A stretch of 64,000 bases of DNA from Nevskia soli DSM 19509 (GTDB lineage Bacteria > Pseudomonadota > Gammaproteobacteria > Nevskiales > Nevskiaceae): NCBI RefSeq assembly GCF_000711955.1, contig NZ_KL543998.1:175054-239053 (forward strand), in the 5' to 3' direction. Numbering within the stretch: the stretch's first letter is position 1; every line of letters starts with the position of its first letter. Below the pieces are notes generated by a model. The model worked only from the letters and a program-made list of their open reading frames with translations. It searched no databases and was not told where the DNA came from. Positions 17,312 through 26,196 of the stretch are shown one piece after another. The translations under genes and the position numbers were made by a program.

Positions 17312-18997
17312 ATGTCCGAATCTGCGCCGCAACTGCATCAGGATGATTTGCCGCTGCAACGCCTGTGGCGTTGGGAAACGGAACGCGCCGGGGAAATCTA
17401 TCTGACGCAGCCCCTGGGCGGCGGCGCGGTGCGCGACTTCAGCTGGGCCGACGCGGTCGAGCAGGCGCGGCGCATGGCGACGCACCTGCAATCCTTCGGC
17501 TGGGAACCCGGCACGCGGGTGGCGATCCTCTCCAAGAACTGCGCCTGGTGGCTGCTGGCGGACTACGCCATCTGGATGGCGGGCTACGTCAGCGTGCCGA
17601 TCTACCCGACGCTGACCGCCGCCTCGGTGCGGCAGATCCTGGAACACTCCGGGGCGCGGGCCTGCTTCATCGGCAAGCTGGACGCCTGGGACACCATGGC
17701 GCCGGGCATCCCGGAGCAGGTGCTGCATATCGCCTTCCCGCTGGCGCCCACGATCGACTGCCCGCAGTGGGAAGACATCGTCGCCAGGACCTTGCCGATG
17801 CAGGGCCGCCCGGTGCGCGGCGCCGGCGACCTGGCCACCATCATCTATACCTCCGGCACCACCGGCATGCCCAAGGGGGTGATGCACACCTTCGGCAGCA
17901 TCGCCATCTCGATCAAGACCATCGGCGATTACTTCGGCTGCAATGCTCAGGACCGGGTGATTTCCTACCTGCCGCTGGCGCATGTGGCGGAGCGGGTGCT
18001 GGTGGAGGCGATGTCGCTGCGCTACGGCTGCCATGTGTTTTTCTCGGAGAGCCTGGAGACGTTCGCCGCGGACCTGCAACGGGCGCGGCCGACGGTGTTC
18101 GGCTCGGTGCCGCGGCTGTGGACCAAGTTCCAGCAGGGCGTGTTCGCGAAGAAGCCGAAGGAGCAGCTCGACCGGCTGTTCCGCATTCCCCTGTTCGGCC
18201 GGCTGGTGAAGAAGCAGATCCTGAAGCAGCTGGGCATGGATGCGGTGCGCTACGCCTGTACCGGCGCCGCGCCGCTGCCGCCGGACATCGTGCGCTGGTT
18301 CCGCGGCCTGGGGCTGGAGATGCTGGAGATCTACGGCATGACCGAGAACTTCGCCCTCGCCCACTGCGCGCGCGTTGGCCGCAGCAGCCCCGGCACGGTG
18401 GGTTATGCCTGGCCGGGCGTGGAGGCGAAATTCTCCGACATCGGCGAAATCCTGGTGAAGACGCCCGGCGCGATGCTCGGCTACTACAAGGACGAGGAGA
18501 AGACCCGCGAGGCCTTCACCGAGGACGGGTTCCTGCGCACCGGCGACGTCGGCGAACTGGACAGCGAGGGCCGCCTGCGCATCACCGGGCGGGCCAAGGA
18601 GCAGTTCAAGACCAGCAAGGGCAAATACGTGGCGCCGGCGCCGATCGAGAACCGGCTCGGCACCCATCCGAAGGTGGAGGCCTGCTGCGTCACCGGCGTT
18701 GCCTTCCCGCAGCCCTTCGCCCTGCTGATGCTGAGCCAGGCGGAATGGGAGCGCTGCCGCGAGGCGCAGGCGCGCGCGGAGCTGACGCAGTCGCTGCGGG
18801 AGCACCTGGACCGCGTCAACGCCCAGCTCGATCCGCACGAGCAGATGGATTTCGTGGCGGTGGTGCCGGAACAGTGGACGGTGGACAACGGCTTCATCAC
18901 GCCCACCTTCAAGGTGAAGCGTCCGGTGATCGAGAAGCACTACGGCGAGCATTTCGAACGCTGGGCCAGCCACAAGCAGGCGGTGATCTGGCAGTAA
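17312..18997 (+). CDS. Long-chain fatty-acid-CoA ligase (AMP-binding family)
   Basis: Acyl-adenylating enzyme of 561 residues. It shows the AMP-binding P-loop YTSGTTGMPKGVMHT (about residues 177-191), the adenine-binding ETYG-equivalent EIYGMTE, the TGD/R hinge FLRTGDVGELDSEGRLRITG and the C-terminal lysine region KTSKGKYVAPAPIEN, which classify it with FAA1/FadD15-type long-chain acyl-CoA synthetases. It activates a fatty or other aliphatic acid with ATP and CoA. It lies 29 bases upstream of a DUF1295-type membrane protein, suggesting a shared lipid or sterol-side-chain role. The substrate is not determined. Confidence 0.9.
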   Translation: MSESAPQLHQDDLPLQRLWRWETERAGEIYLTQPLGGGAVRDFSWADAVEQARRMATHLQSFGWEPGTRVAILSKNCAWWLLADYAIWMAGYVSVPIYPTLTAASVRQILEHSGARACFIGKLDAWDTMAPGIPEQVLHIAFPLAPTIDCPQWEDIVARTLPMQGRPVRGAGDLATIIYTSGTTGMPKGVMHTFGSIAISIKTIGDYFGCNAQDRVISYLPLAHVAERVLVEAMSLRYGCHVFFSESLETFAADLQRARPTVFGSVPRLWTKFQQGVFAKKPKEQLDRLFRIPLFGRLVKKQILKQLGMDAVRYACTGAAPLPPDIVRWFRGLGLEMLEIYGMTENFALAHCARVGRSSPGTVGYAWPGVEAKFSDIGEILVKTPGAMLGYYKDEEKTREAFTEDGFLRTGDVGELDSEGRLRITGRAKEQFKTSKGKYVAPAPIENRLGTHPKVEACCVTGVAFPQPFALLMLSQAEWERCREAQARAELTQSLREHLDRVNAQLDPHEQMDFVAVVPEQWTVDNGFITPTFKVKRPVIEKHYGEHFERWASHKQAVIWQ

Positions 18998-19026
18998 GCG
19001 AACGCGGCATCCAAGGAGGCAGACGC

Positions 19027-19794
19027 ATGAATACCGTCACCCGTCCCGTCGCTCAAGCCGACACATCCCGCAGCGCGCCGGCCTGGGCGCAGCGCATGCG
19101 CCGCATCAACGACTGGCTGCTGCACGATGCCCTCGGCGGTCCACGGCCTCTGAAGTTTTCCTGGATCATCAATTTCCAGAAGGGCGGCACCTTCTTCTTC
19201 CTCGGTTTCCTGATGTGGTTCTACGCGGGGCGCACGCCCGCGGCCACTTCGACGGCTGCCTGGATCTATCTGGCGCTGCACGGCAGCTACGGCCTGACCT
19301 GGCTGCTCAAGGACCTGAACTTTCCCGATCCGAACTGGCAGGTGCGCATCACCGTGCCCAGCAGCCTCTATGCCTTGTTCGGGCTGGGGCTGTACTGGAG
19401 CTTCGGCTGGCTGCTGATCTCCGGGACGGCGCAGCCGCATTACCCCTTGCCGGACGCGGCCTGGTACTGCGTGTGCATTTCGCTGTGCTACTTCGGCTGC
19501 GCCATCATGGTGGCCGCCGATGCGCAGAAGTTCTACACGCTGCAGGTCAAGCGCGGGCTGATCACGGATGGTGTGTACCGGTACATCCGCCATCCCAACT
19601 ACCTTGGCGAGATGATGATCTACGGCGCTTTCGCCATGCTGGTCTGGCACTGGTTCCCGGTGGTGGTGCTGGCTTATTTCTGGAGCGCCCTGTTCGCGGT
19701 GAACATGGTGATGAAGGAAGCCAGCATGTCGCGCTACCCGGAGTGGGCGGCCTACAAAAAAAACAGTTGGTGGCTGGTGCCGGGCTTGCTATAA
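19027..19794 (+). CDS. DUF1295/ICMT-like membrane methyltransferase or steroid-reductase family protein
   Basis: Polytopic membrane protein of 255 residues with about six predicted spans. The C-terminal signature DGVYRYIRHPNYLGEMMIYG followed by SRYPEWAAYKK is shared by isoprenylcysteine/phospholipid methyltransferases and the DUF1295/steroid 5-alpha-reductase and sterol-reductase superfamily. CAAGGAGG precedes the ATG by seven bases. It follows the acyl-CoA ligase gene closely and is probably co-transcribed. Whether it methylates or reduces a lipid is not decided by sequence. A longer overlapping frame starting at 17365 is a shadow of the ligase gene fused in frame to this one. Confidence 0.8.
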   Translation: MNTVTRPVAQADTSRSAPAWAQRMRRINDWLLHDALGGPRPLKFSWIINFQKGGTFFFLGFLMWFYAGRTPAATSTAAWIYLALHGSYGLTWLLKDLNFPDPNWQVRITVPSSLYALFGLGLYWSFGWLLISGTAQPHYPLPDAAWYCVCISLCYFGCAIMVAADAQKFYTLQVKRGLITDGVYRYIRHPNYLGEMMIYGAFAMLVWHWFPVVVLAYFWSALFAVNMVMKEASMSRYPEWAAYKKNSWWLVPGLL

Positions 19795-19821
19795 AGGAGT
19801 CCCCACCGATGCGCCCACGCC

Positions 19822-20094
19822 ATGATCGACAAGCCTTACTTCTGGTATCCCGCGCACTGCGTGCAGATCGTGTTCTGGCTGGCGGCGCTGTGGCTGCTCT
19901 GCTCCGGCCATGACAAGCATTGGGTGGTGTCGCTGGCCACCACCATGCTGATCAGCCATATCGTGGAATTGCCCTTCGTCTTCCGCATGCTGAGAAGCCG
20001 CAATCCCTCGGCCTCGCGCGTGATTCCGCTGACCATCCTGTTCGGCCTGACCTGGTTCGTGCCGGCGCGGCGCGGGGTGTTTCCGGCCAACTGA
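19822..20094 (+). CDS. Small membrane protein, 90 aa
   Basis: Three predicted membrane spans (CVQIVFWLAALWLL, WVVSLATTMLISHIVELPFV, IPLTILFGLTWFV). It resembles small DUF1145-type inner-membrane proteins. The nearest ribosome-binding site (AAGGAG at about 19794) is spaced better for an out-of-frame ATG at 19809 that encodes a short arginine-rich peptide; translation of the 90-residue frame may therefore be coupled or start weakly. It is third in the run after the ligase and the DUF1295 protein. Confidence 0.65.
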   Translation: MIDKPYFWYPAHCVQIVFWLAALWLLCSGHDKHWVVSLATTMLISHIVELPFVFRMLRSRNPSASRVIPLTILFGLTWFVPARRGVFPAN

Positions 20095-20202
20095 GGGCAC
20101 GCAGCCGGCTGCGATGGCTGCACCATAATTGCACGGCAGCGCCTCCCTGCCTGCATCCGCGACCCGCACCATTGCCGCATCGATGCAATCGCGGAGCGGA
20201 TC

Positions 20203-20991
20203 ATGCCCTTCACCCTGTCGCACCCTGCCGCGGTGTTGCCGTTGCGGCGTTTCTGTCCGCGCCTGGATTTCGTCGGGCTGCTCGTCGGCAGCATCGTTCC
20301 GGATATCGGCTATTACATCCCCGGGCTGGCCGCGCACCGGGAGACGCACAGCCTGGCCGGCATCGTCTTCCCCGGCCTGCCGGTCGGCCTGATCCTGCTG
20401 GCCTCGCTGCATTGGCTGAGGCAGCCACTGTGTTTTGTGCTGCCGCAACCGCATCGGGCTGCCCTCACCCCGTTGGCGGCAAACCGCCGCCGTTGGCCCG
20501 GCCTGGCCAGCCTCGGCATTGCCGCGGCCTCGGTGTTGCTGGGCGCCTGGACGCATATCGCCTGGGACGGTTTCACCCATCGCGGCCGCTGGGGGCCGCA
20601 GCACCTGGCTTTTTTCAACGATCCGGCGCTGTTCATCGGCGGCCAGGCGATTCCGCTTTACGAATGGCTGCAATGGCTGAGCAGCGTCGCCGGCGGCCTG
20701 ATCCTGATATGGGCTTACCGTTCCTGGCTGTGCCGGCAGGCACTGCCGGAGGAGTCGGACAGCAAGGAGGAGCGCTGGCGCCAATTCCTGCTCGGCGGCC
20801 TGGGCGTGGTTGCGCTGGGCGGGAGCCTGCCCTTTGCCTGGAATGCGGCGGCGGCCTTTCACGGCGCTACGGCTCGGACGGCGTTCCTGTTCCAGCTATG
20901 GGTGCATTTCGCAACGTTCTATGCCGGCCTGCTGGCGCTCGGTTCGACACTGCTGTTCCGGCTGAAGCACCGGCGGCGTCCGCAGCCTTGA
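20203..20991 (+). CDS. DUF4184 family membrane protein
   Basis: Integral membrane protein of 262 residues. The N-terminus MPFTLSHPAAVLPL with the following DFVGLLVGSIVPDIGYY is diagnostic of the DUF4184 family. Conserved histidines (residue 7, HRETH and TH-W-DGFTH patterns) could ligate a metal, as in some membrane hydrolases of the YdjM/DUF457 group. Function is unknown. It is preceded by about 110 untranslated bases and followed on the opposite strand by a converging gene. Confidence 0.85.
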   Translation: MPFTLSHPAAVLPLRRFCPRLDFVGLLVGSIVPDIGYYIPGLAAHRETHSLAGIVFPGLPVGLILLASLHWLRQPLCFVLPQPHRAALTPLAANRRRWPGLASLGIAAASVLLGAWTHIAWDGFTHRGRWGPQHLAFFNDPALFIGGQAIPLYEWLQWLSSVAGGLILIWAYRSWLCRQALPEESDSKEERWRQFLLGGLGVVALGGSLPFAWNAAAAFHGATARTAFLFQLWVHFATFYAGLLALGSTLLFRLKHRRRPQP

Positions 20992-21010
20992 ATTGCCGGT
21001 CGGCTGTCGC

Positions 21011-21199
21011 TCATTCTTCCAGCTGGTAGTTTTCCTGCTCCCAGCCGCGGCGCCAGGCCACGGCCTTCTGGTTCCACTCTTCCGTGGACTCGCCGGTGCT
21101 GAAGGGCATGTTGCGCGCCTTGTAGTACGGGTTGGCGACCATGTGCTCGCCGCGCACCCGGGCGTGGGCGCCTTGCTGCTGGATCTCCAGGGCATCCAT
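21011..21199 (-). CDS. Ribosome-modulation-factor/CrpP-like small protein
   Basis: Small protein of 62 residues. The pattern HARVRGEHMVANPYYK followed by W-x-RGWEQEN resembles the RMF/CrpP family, whose members have a G-x-NPY-x3-P core and a C-terminal W-x2-GW helix. RMF hibernates ribosomes; CrpP proteins were reported in other contexts, so no function is asserted. ATG 21199 was chosen because it begins the conserved region and is preceded by GAAGG. It lies 71 bases downstream of a ribbon-helix-helix protein gene on the same strand. Confidence 0.7.
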   Translation of the reverse strand: MDALEIQQQGAHARVRGEHMVANPYYKARNMPFSTGESTEEWNQKAVAWRRGWEQENYQLEE

Positions 21200-21270
21200 C
21201 ACGAACCTTCTCCACAAACAGGTAGCTGACGCTTTTCTCCAAGCAGGTTTCTTGCCAGCCCCTCCCTCCC

Positions 21271-21546
21271 CTAGGGTTCGCGCAGCCGGTGGCTGTCCCC
21301 GGCACCCAGGTCGAGGCCGTAGACGCGCTTCAGGTCGGCGATCTTCTCCAGCGTGGAGGGTTTGAACGGAGCCTTGTTCTCCAGCGCATGCAGGGCGATG
21401 CCTTCGAGCAGGTCGCCGAGGGACATGTCCAGATATTCGGCCAGGCCCTTGAGCACCTTGAGCAGGCGCTTTTCCAGGCGTACGCCGGTCTGGATGCGCT
21501 CGACCTCGCGGGGCTGCGGCTGCTTGGGGGATTTGGCGGAGGGCAT
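21271..21546 (-). CDS. Ribbon-helix-helix (RHH) DNA-binding protein
   Basis: Small protein of 91 residues. The stretch ERIQTGVRLEKRLLKVLKGL then AEYLDMSLGDLLEGIALHAL fits an RHH (MetJ/Arc-like) fold: a short beta strand, helix A, the MS turn and helix B. Such proteins bind DNA as dimers at short direct repeats. A perfect tandem 8-base repeat lies 63 bases upstream of this gene, in the divergent promoter region shared with the exported SRPBCC-like gene, and could be its operator. No toxin gene is adjacent. Confidence 0.7.
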   Translation of the reverse strand: MPSAKSPKQPQPREVERIQTGVRLEKRLLKVLKGLAEYLDMSLGDLLEGIALHALENKAPFKPSTLEKIADLKRVYGLDLGAGDSHRLREP

Positions 21547-21608
21547 GACGGATTCCGGGGCGGCAGGACGGCTCGAAGGATGGCATGGGTTGCGGATGAT
21601 TTTATCAT

Positions 21609-21624
21609 TTGGTACATTGGTACA
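21609..21624. promoter_or_regulatory. Tandem TTGGTACA direct repeat, possible RHH operator
   Basis: Two exact, adjacent copies of TTGGTACA are followed by an inverted half-site ACCAA at 21630-21634. The site lies in the A/T-rich divergent intergenic region between the RHH gene (minus) and the gene at 21653 (plus). RHH proteins characteristically bind tandem short repeats. The link is inference from position. Confidence 0.4.
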
Positions 21625-21652
21625 TATACACCAACTACACGGGGCCACGCCC

Positions 21653-22189
21653 ATGCCATCATTTCTTGCGAAATGGAAAAATGCGGCTCTCGTCCTGTGC
21701 CTCGGCTTGTGGAGTCCCTGCGCCATGTCCAATACTCCCGCCAGCCGGGTCGGCAGCTTTCACCTCGATGCGCCGCTGGCGCAGGTCTTCCCCCTGTTCA
21801 CGGCGGAAGGCGAGCGCGCCTGGGCGGCCGGCTGGGAACCCGAGATGCTGAGCGGCGCCGAAGCGCGCGGCAGCAGCTTCCGTACCCGCGGCCACGACGA
21901 CCGCGAGACCACCTGGATCGTCATCGACTACCGCCCCGAGGACGGCCGGGTCAGTTATGCCCGGCTGGCGCAGGATTCGAACATCGGGCTGGTGGATGTG
22001 GTGTGCAGCGCGGCGGCTTCCGGCGGCACCGATGTCCGGGTGCGCTACACCTTGACCGGTTTGGGGGCGCCGGGACGGAAGTTCGTGCGGGGGTTTCTCG
22101 AGGAGGATCATTACCGCGCGATGATGGAGGAATGGCGCAGCGCGACCAGCGCGGCGCTGGCCAGGAAACACGCCGGCGAAGGCGGTTGA
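21653..22189 (+). CDS. Exported SRPBCC-fold-like protein
   Basis: Predicted exported protein of 178 residues. The signal peptide ends around CAMS (residues 5-25). The mature part has the SRPBCC/START-like pattern VGSFHLDAPLAQVFPLFT at the N-terminus, the core DRETTWIVIDYRPEDGRVSY, and the long C-terminal helix EEDHYRAMMEEWRSATSAAL. Members bind hydrophobic ligands; the ligand here is unknown. It is divergent from the RHH gene, across the tandem TTGGTACA repeat. Confidence 0.65.
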   Translation: MPSFLAKWKNAALVLCLGLWSPCAMSNTPASRVGSFHLDAPLAQVFPLFTAEGERAWAAGWEPEMLSGAEARGSSFRTRGHDDRETTWIVIDYRPEDGRVSYARLAQDSNIGLVDVVCSAAASGGTDVRVRYTLTGLGAPGRKFVRGFLEEDHYRAMMEEWRSATSAALARKHAGEGG

Positions 22190-22286
22190 GGCTAAGGAAC
22201 GCCGAAACCGCATGGTAGGGGAAGCGTGGGTTATCCCGTCCTAGCTGCAAGCGCCGCAACAGCGGCGCACATCCAGGACCGCCCAC

Positions 22287-24035
22287 ATGCTTTCCCCCTC
22301 GAAACGCTTTGCGCCGATTCTCGCCGGCATCCTCGCCATGGGCATCGGCGCGGCGACAGCGCAGGCCGCGGATACGGCCAAGCCGAAAATCGCCGTCTTC
22401 TCCGGCCCCACCGCCACCATCCAGAACAACAAGCCGCTGATCACCAGCAACAAGGCGCGCGAGCAGTACGGCCTGCCCCTGCTCAAGGACAAGTGGGGCA
22501 AGACCATGACGGACTGGCCGCGCTACCAGCGGCTGGCCGCGCCGGTCACGGTCTATGTCGAGATGTATACCGCGCACCCGCTGGAAGCGGATGTGAAGGA
22601 GCTTTACGCGCCGCCGGATGGTTACGTCGACGCCAAGGGCGCGTTCTCCAAGGAGCGCAAGAACTCCACCGACAAGCCGGTCTACGCGGTGACGCTCAAG
22701 CCCGAGGACGGGCTGTATGCACTGCCCTACATGGGGCGCCAGGCCAACGGCCAGGCCTGGGAGGGCCAGGCGACGCATCCTGGGGCGCCGTTCTCGGAAG
22801 CGCGCCAGACCTTCGTGCCGAACGCTTCGCGCATCTTCGAGGAGATCGAGCGCAACGGCGGCGAGATCAATGCCAAGGCGGACTACGATTTCTACCGCGC
22901 GGTGCCGGCCGGCGGCTACACCAAGGGCCTGCCCGCGGCGCAGCGTACCGACACCGGCAGCGGCGACATCGCGCCCGAGAAGCTCGGCGTCGACTTCTTC
23001 AGCTATGGGCCCTATGCCGCTTCGCCGCCGCGCACCATGCTCGCCCGCTCGGTGAACTTCGTGCAGAAGGCGCTGGCCAGCGGGCAGTATGCCGGCGCTC
23101 TCTGGCTGGAAGGCAGTCCCTCGGTGGAGGACAGCGCCTACTGGCTGAACATCATGGTCGATACGACGCTGCCGATCGCGGCCAACTCGGCACATCGCAA
23201 CCGCGGCCTGGTCAGCGCCGACGGCGACGGCAACATCCTCGACTCCATCGACTACATCCTGTCGAAGGTATGGGCGGACGACGGCGGCAAAAATCGCCTG
23301 GGCGCGGTGATGGTGCAGGACGAGGTGATCTTCTCCGCGCGCGAAGTGGAAAAGGGCGACGCGCATCCGGGCGGCTACGTCAATACCGGCGGCTATGGCG
23401 GCATCCTCGGCTCGATGACCGCCGGCCCCTATGTCACCAATGTACCGACGCGGAAGCACACCTGGAATTCGGATGTGCGTGTGACGCAGCTGCCCGGCCA
23501 TATGGACGGCCTGCTGCGGCAGAACGCCGCGTTCAGGACGGTGCCGGTGGAGATCAAGAACGCCGCCGGCGAACTGCTGCCTGCGGCAATCCCCAAGGTG
23601 GTGATGCTCAAGGGCGATGTCTGGTACGACGATACCGGCGAGCCCGACCCGGCCGCCGAGAAGGGCATCGCCGCCAGCATCGACATGCTGCTGGGCAAAT
23701 ACCCGCTGGCGGGCATCGTCGGCGAAGGCCTGGCGCCCTACTCCACCATGTCCGGCTCGCAGGACAAGGCACTGGAGAAGGCGGTGCTGAGCGGCCTGCC
23801 GGTGGTGAAGACGGCGCGCGGCGACGCGCGCGGCCTGGTCAAGGTGAACCCGGACAACCTGTTCATCGAGGGCAACAACCTGACCACCACCAAGGCGCGG
23901 CTGCTGCTGACGGCGGCGATCATGAAGTTCGGCCCGTATCCGCACGCGGCGGACCCGGAGCATGCCACGCCCGCCGAGATCGCCGCCATCAAGAAACGGG
24001 TGGCGCTTTACCAGGACGTGTTCCAGACACACTGA
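22287..24035 (+). CDS. Exported asparaginase-domain-like protein
   Basis: Exported protein of 582 residues; signal peptide residues 1-27 (cleavage near AQAA). The N-terminal segment PKIAVFSGPTATIQNN and the later segment DTTLPIAANSAHRNRGLVSADGDGNILDSI resemble the first and second signature regions of L-asparaginase/glutaminase proteins (threonine nucleophile region and the SADG block). It is much longer than classic asparaginases (about 330 residues), with an extended middle region. Asparaginase activity is not asserted. A strong convergent terminator separates it from sat. Confidence 0.65.
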   Translation: MLSPSKRFAPILAGILAMGIGAATAQAADTAKPKIAVFSGPTATIQNNKPLITSNKAREQYGLPLLKDKWGKTMTDWPRYQRLAAPVTVYVEMYTAHPLEADVKELYAPPDGYVDAKGAFSKERKNSTDKPVYAVTLKPEDGLYALPYMGRQANGQAWEGQATHPGAPFSEARQTFVPNASRIFEEIERNGGEINAKADYDFYRAVPAGGYTKGLPAAQRTDTGSGDIAPEKLGVDFFSYGPYAASPPRTMLARSVNFVQKALASGQYAGALWLEGSPSVEDSAYWLNIMVDTTLPIAANSAHRNRGLVSADGDGNILDSIDYILSKVWADDGGKNRLGAVMVQDEVIFSAREVEKGDAHPGGYVNTGGYGGILGSMTAGPYVTNVPTRKHTWNSDVRVTQLPGHMDGLLRQNAAFRTVPVEIKNAAGELLPAAIPKVVMLKGDVWYDDTGEPDPAAEKGIAASIDMLLGKYPLAGIVGEGLAPYSTMSGSQDKALEKAVLSGLPVVKTARGDARGLVKVNPDNLFIEGNNLTTTKARLLLTAAIMKFGPYPHAADPEHATPAEIAAIKKRVALYQDVFQTH

Positions 24036-24057
24036 GGGAAGTCATTTCACCCCTGCA

Positions 24058-24092
24058 CAAGCAAGAGCCCGGCAATGCCGGGCTCTTGCTTG
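24058..24092. terminator. Bidirectional stem-loop terminator
   Basis: A perfect 16-base-pair stem with the loop AAT (arms 24058-24073 and 24077-24092) sits between the converging asparaginase-like and sat genes. No long T-run follows on either strand, but the position and stem strength fit a shared terminator. Confidence 0.7.
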
Positions 24093-24105
24093 ACGCGCTT
24101 GCGAT

Positions 24106-25299
24106 TTATTTCTTGGCGTCGATTTCCTGGTAGTACGCCATCAGGATCTTCGCCACTTCCGGTCTTGAGAATTCCGGCGGCGGGGCGATGCCCTGCCCCA
24201 GCATCTGGCGCACCTTGGTGCCGGACAGATTGATGAAGTCTTCCGGGGTATGGTCCGGGGCTTCGCGCATCATCACGACGCGGTCCAGCTTCTTGCTGTA
24301 GGCGGTGTTGTCGGCGCGGAAGATTTCGATCAGCAGGGCGTCCTTGGGGACGCTGGTGTCGAAGATGGTCTGGGCGTCGAAGGGGCCGTAGTAGTCGCCG
24401 ACGCCGGCATGGTCGCGGCCGACGATGAAGTAGTTGGCGCCCATGTTCTGGCGGAAGATGGCATGCAGCACGGCTTCGCGCGGGCCGGCGTAGAGCATGT
24501 CGAAACCGTAACCGGCGATCATCACGGTGTTGGCCGGGAAGTACAGCTCGACCATCTTGCGGATGCAGGCGTCGCGCACCGGGGCGGGGATATCGCCTTC
24601 CTTGAGCTTGCCCAGCAGCATGTGGATGACGATGCCGTCGGCGCCGAGGCGGTCGTGGGCCATGCGGCACAGCTCTTCATGGGCGCGGTGCATGGGGTTG
24701 CGGGTCTGGAAGGCGACGACCTTCTTCCAGCCGCGCTCCTGGATTTCGTTGCGGATTTCGACGGCGGTACGGAAGGTATCCGGGAAGTCGGTCTGGAAGT
24801 AGCTGAAGTTCAGCACCTGGATGGGGCCGGACAGCAGGGTGTCGCCGAGCTTGGTGAAGGTGGCGACGCCGGGATGCTTGGGATCGAGGTTGCCGAAGAT
24901 GTGTTTGGCCACGAACTCGATCTGCTCGGGGCTGATGCTTTCCACCGCCTGCACGTCCATCACGGCCAGGACCGGGTGGCCTTCGACGTTAGGGTCCCTG
25001 AGGGCGATGCGGCTGCCGGCCTTGATGCCCTTTTCCCTGGTCAGGTTGACGATGGGGACGGGCCAGAACAGGCCGCCGGTGGTCTTCAGGTGCTCGGCCA
25101 CGGACAGGGTGTCGGCCAGGTTCATGTAGCCGGGCAGCGGGTTGAAGTAGCCGGCGCCGAGCATGACGGCGTTGGCGGCGGCGGCGGAGTTGAGCAGCAG
25201 GCTGGGCAGGCTCTCGGCTTCCTTCATCAGGGCCTGGTGCTTCTGCGTGTCGTAGACAAACAGCGGCTTCAACTCGGTGCTGCCGTGCGGCTTGATCAT
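24106..25299 (-). CDS. sat: Sulfate adenylyltransferase (homodimeric ATP sulfurylase type)
   Basis: Converts sulfate and ATP to adenosine 5'-phosphosulfate (APS) and pyrophosphate; cytoplasmic, 397 residues. The nucleotide-binding block FQTRNPMHRAHE holds the two catalytic histidines, and GRDHAGVGDYYGPFDAQ is the second family signature. It lacks any CysN GTPase partner, unlike the CysDN enzyme of enterobacteria. It lies 47 bases downstream of cysC, so the two sulfate-activation steps are co-transcribed on the minus strand. Confidence 0.95.
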   Translation of the reverse strand: MIKPHGSTELKPLFVYDTQKHQALMKEAESLPSLLLNSAAAANAVMLGAGYFNPLPGYMNLADTLSVAEHLKTTGGLFWPVPIVNLTREKGIKAGSRIALRDPNVEGHPVLAVMDVQAVESISPEQIEFVAKHIFGNLDPKHPGVATFTKLGDTLLSGPIQVLNFSYFQTDFPDTFRTAVEIRNEIQERGWKKVVAFQTRNPMHRAHEELCRMAHDRLGADGIVIHMLLGKLKEGDIPAPVRDACIRKMVELYFPANTVMIAGYGFDMLYAGPREAVLHAIFRQNMGANYFIVGRDHAGVGDYYGPFDAQTIFDTSVPKDALLIEIFRADNTAYSKKLDRVVMMREAPDHTPEDFINLSGTKVRQMLGQGIAPPPEFSRPEVAKILMAYYQEIDAKK

Positions 25300-25346
25300 G
25301 GGACTGTCCGTAGCGTGATGATTGGGGAAATTGGAAGAAACTGAGT

Positions 25347-25964
25347 TCAGGCGGGCAGGATGCCGCGCTGCTGCAGCAGGTCGAGGAGGGCCTTGACCTC
25401 GTCCTGCAGGCTCATCCGGTCGGTGTGCAGCACCAGCTCGGGCTTTTCCGGGGCTTCGTAGGGATCGTCGATGCCGGTGAAGTTCTTGATCAGGCCGGCG
25501 CGGGCTTTCTTGTAGAGGCCCTTGGGGTCGCGCTTTTCGGCTTCGGCCAGGGGCACTTCGACGTAGACCTCGATGAAGGCCATGCCGGCGTCCTCGTGCA
25601 GCTTGCGCACCAGGTCGCGGTCGGCGCGGTAGGGGCTGACGAAGCTGGACAGGACGATGACGCCGGTATCGACGAACAGTTTGGCGATTTCGCCGATGCG
25701 GCGGATGTTTTCGGCGCGGTCCTCGGCGGAGAAGCCGAGGTTCTTGTTGATGCCGAGGCGCACGTTGTCGCCGTCCAGGCGGTAGGAGAGCTTGCCCTGG
25801 GCGTGCAGGACTTTCTCCAGCGCCACCGCCACGGTGCTCTTGCCGGAACCGGACAGGCCGGTGAACCAGATGGTGGCGCCGTTGTGGCCGAGCAGCGCGG
25901 CGCGGTCGGCGCGGGTCACTTCGCCGTCGTGCCAGGTGACGTTGGTGGCTTTCTGCTCGGTCAT
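25347..25964 (-). CDS. cysC: Adenylylsulfate kinase
   Basis: Phosphorylates APS to PAPS, 205 residues. It shows the Walker A motif FTGLSGSGKST (about residues 33-43), the DGDNVR substrate motif and the lid region FIEVYVEVPLAEAEKRDPKG. ATG 25964 was chosen because it begins the conserved N-terminus and the upstream in-frame extension is low-complexity. It is the first gene of a cysC-sat operon. Recycling of the by-product PAP could be done by CysQ, encoded at 55.8 kb. Confidence 0.95.
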   Translation of the reverse strand: MTEQKATNVTWHDGEVTRADRAALLGHNGATIWFTGLSGSGKSTVAVALEKVLHAQGKLSYRLDGDNVRLGINKNLGFSAEDRAENIRRIGEIAKLFVDTGVIVLSSFVSPYRADRDLVRKLHEDAGMAFIEVYVEVPLAEAEKRDPKGLYKKARAGLIKNFTGIDDPYEAPEKPELVLHTDRMSLQDEVKALLDLLQQRGILPA

Positions 25965-26196
25965 GTCCTTGATGCGTCCCGTTCGTTGTTGATGGTGGAT
26001 GGGCGGTGGAGCGGCGGCACAGACTGGCGGCTGCCTGTGACACGGCCTGGTCGGTTGAGCCGGATTTTCCTCGGATGCTCCGCGCACTGTCTCATCTTGC
26101 CCATGGCCGCGACGGCGCTCATCCCCAATACGGACTAGCGCCTCCCCGGTCCGGGGTGGCTATTTTGACATGAGCGGCGGGGATCCGTGGCCCGCC

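Noticed and set aside
17365..19794. An 809-codon frame joining the acyl-CoA ligase region to the DUF1295 gene
   Set aside because: The first 550 codons are an out-of-frame shadow of the ligase. The DUF1295 gene has its own start and ribosome-binding site at 19027.
19809..19913. A short ORF from ATG 19809
   Set aside because: It has the better ribosome-binding spacing but encodes an arginine/alanine-rich peptide with no conserved features. The overlapping 90-residue membrane protein is more convincing.
22226..24133. A 635-codon frame overlapping the asparaginase-like gene
   Set aside because: Low-complexity Gly/Arg/Gln-rich shadow; the 22287-24035 frame has the signal peptide and family motifs.
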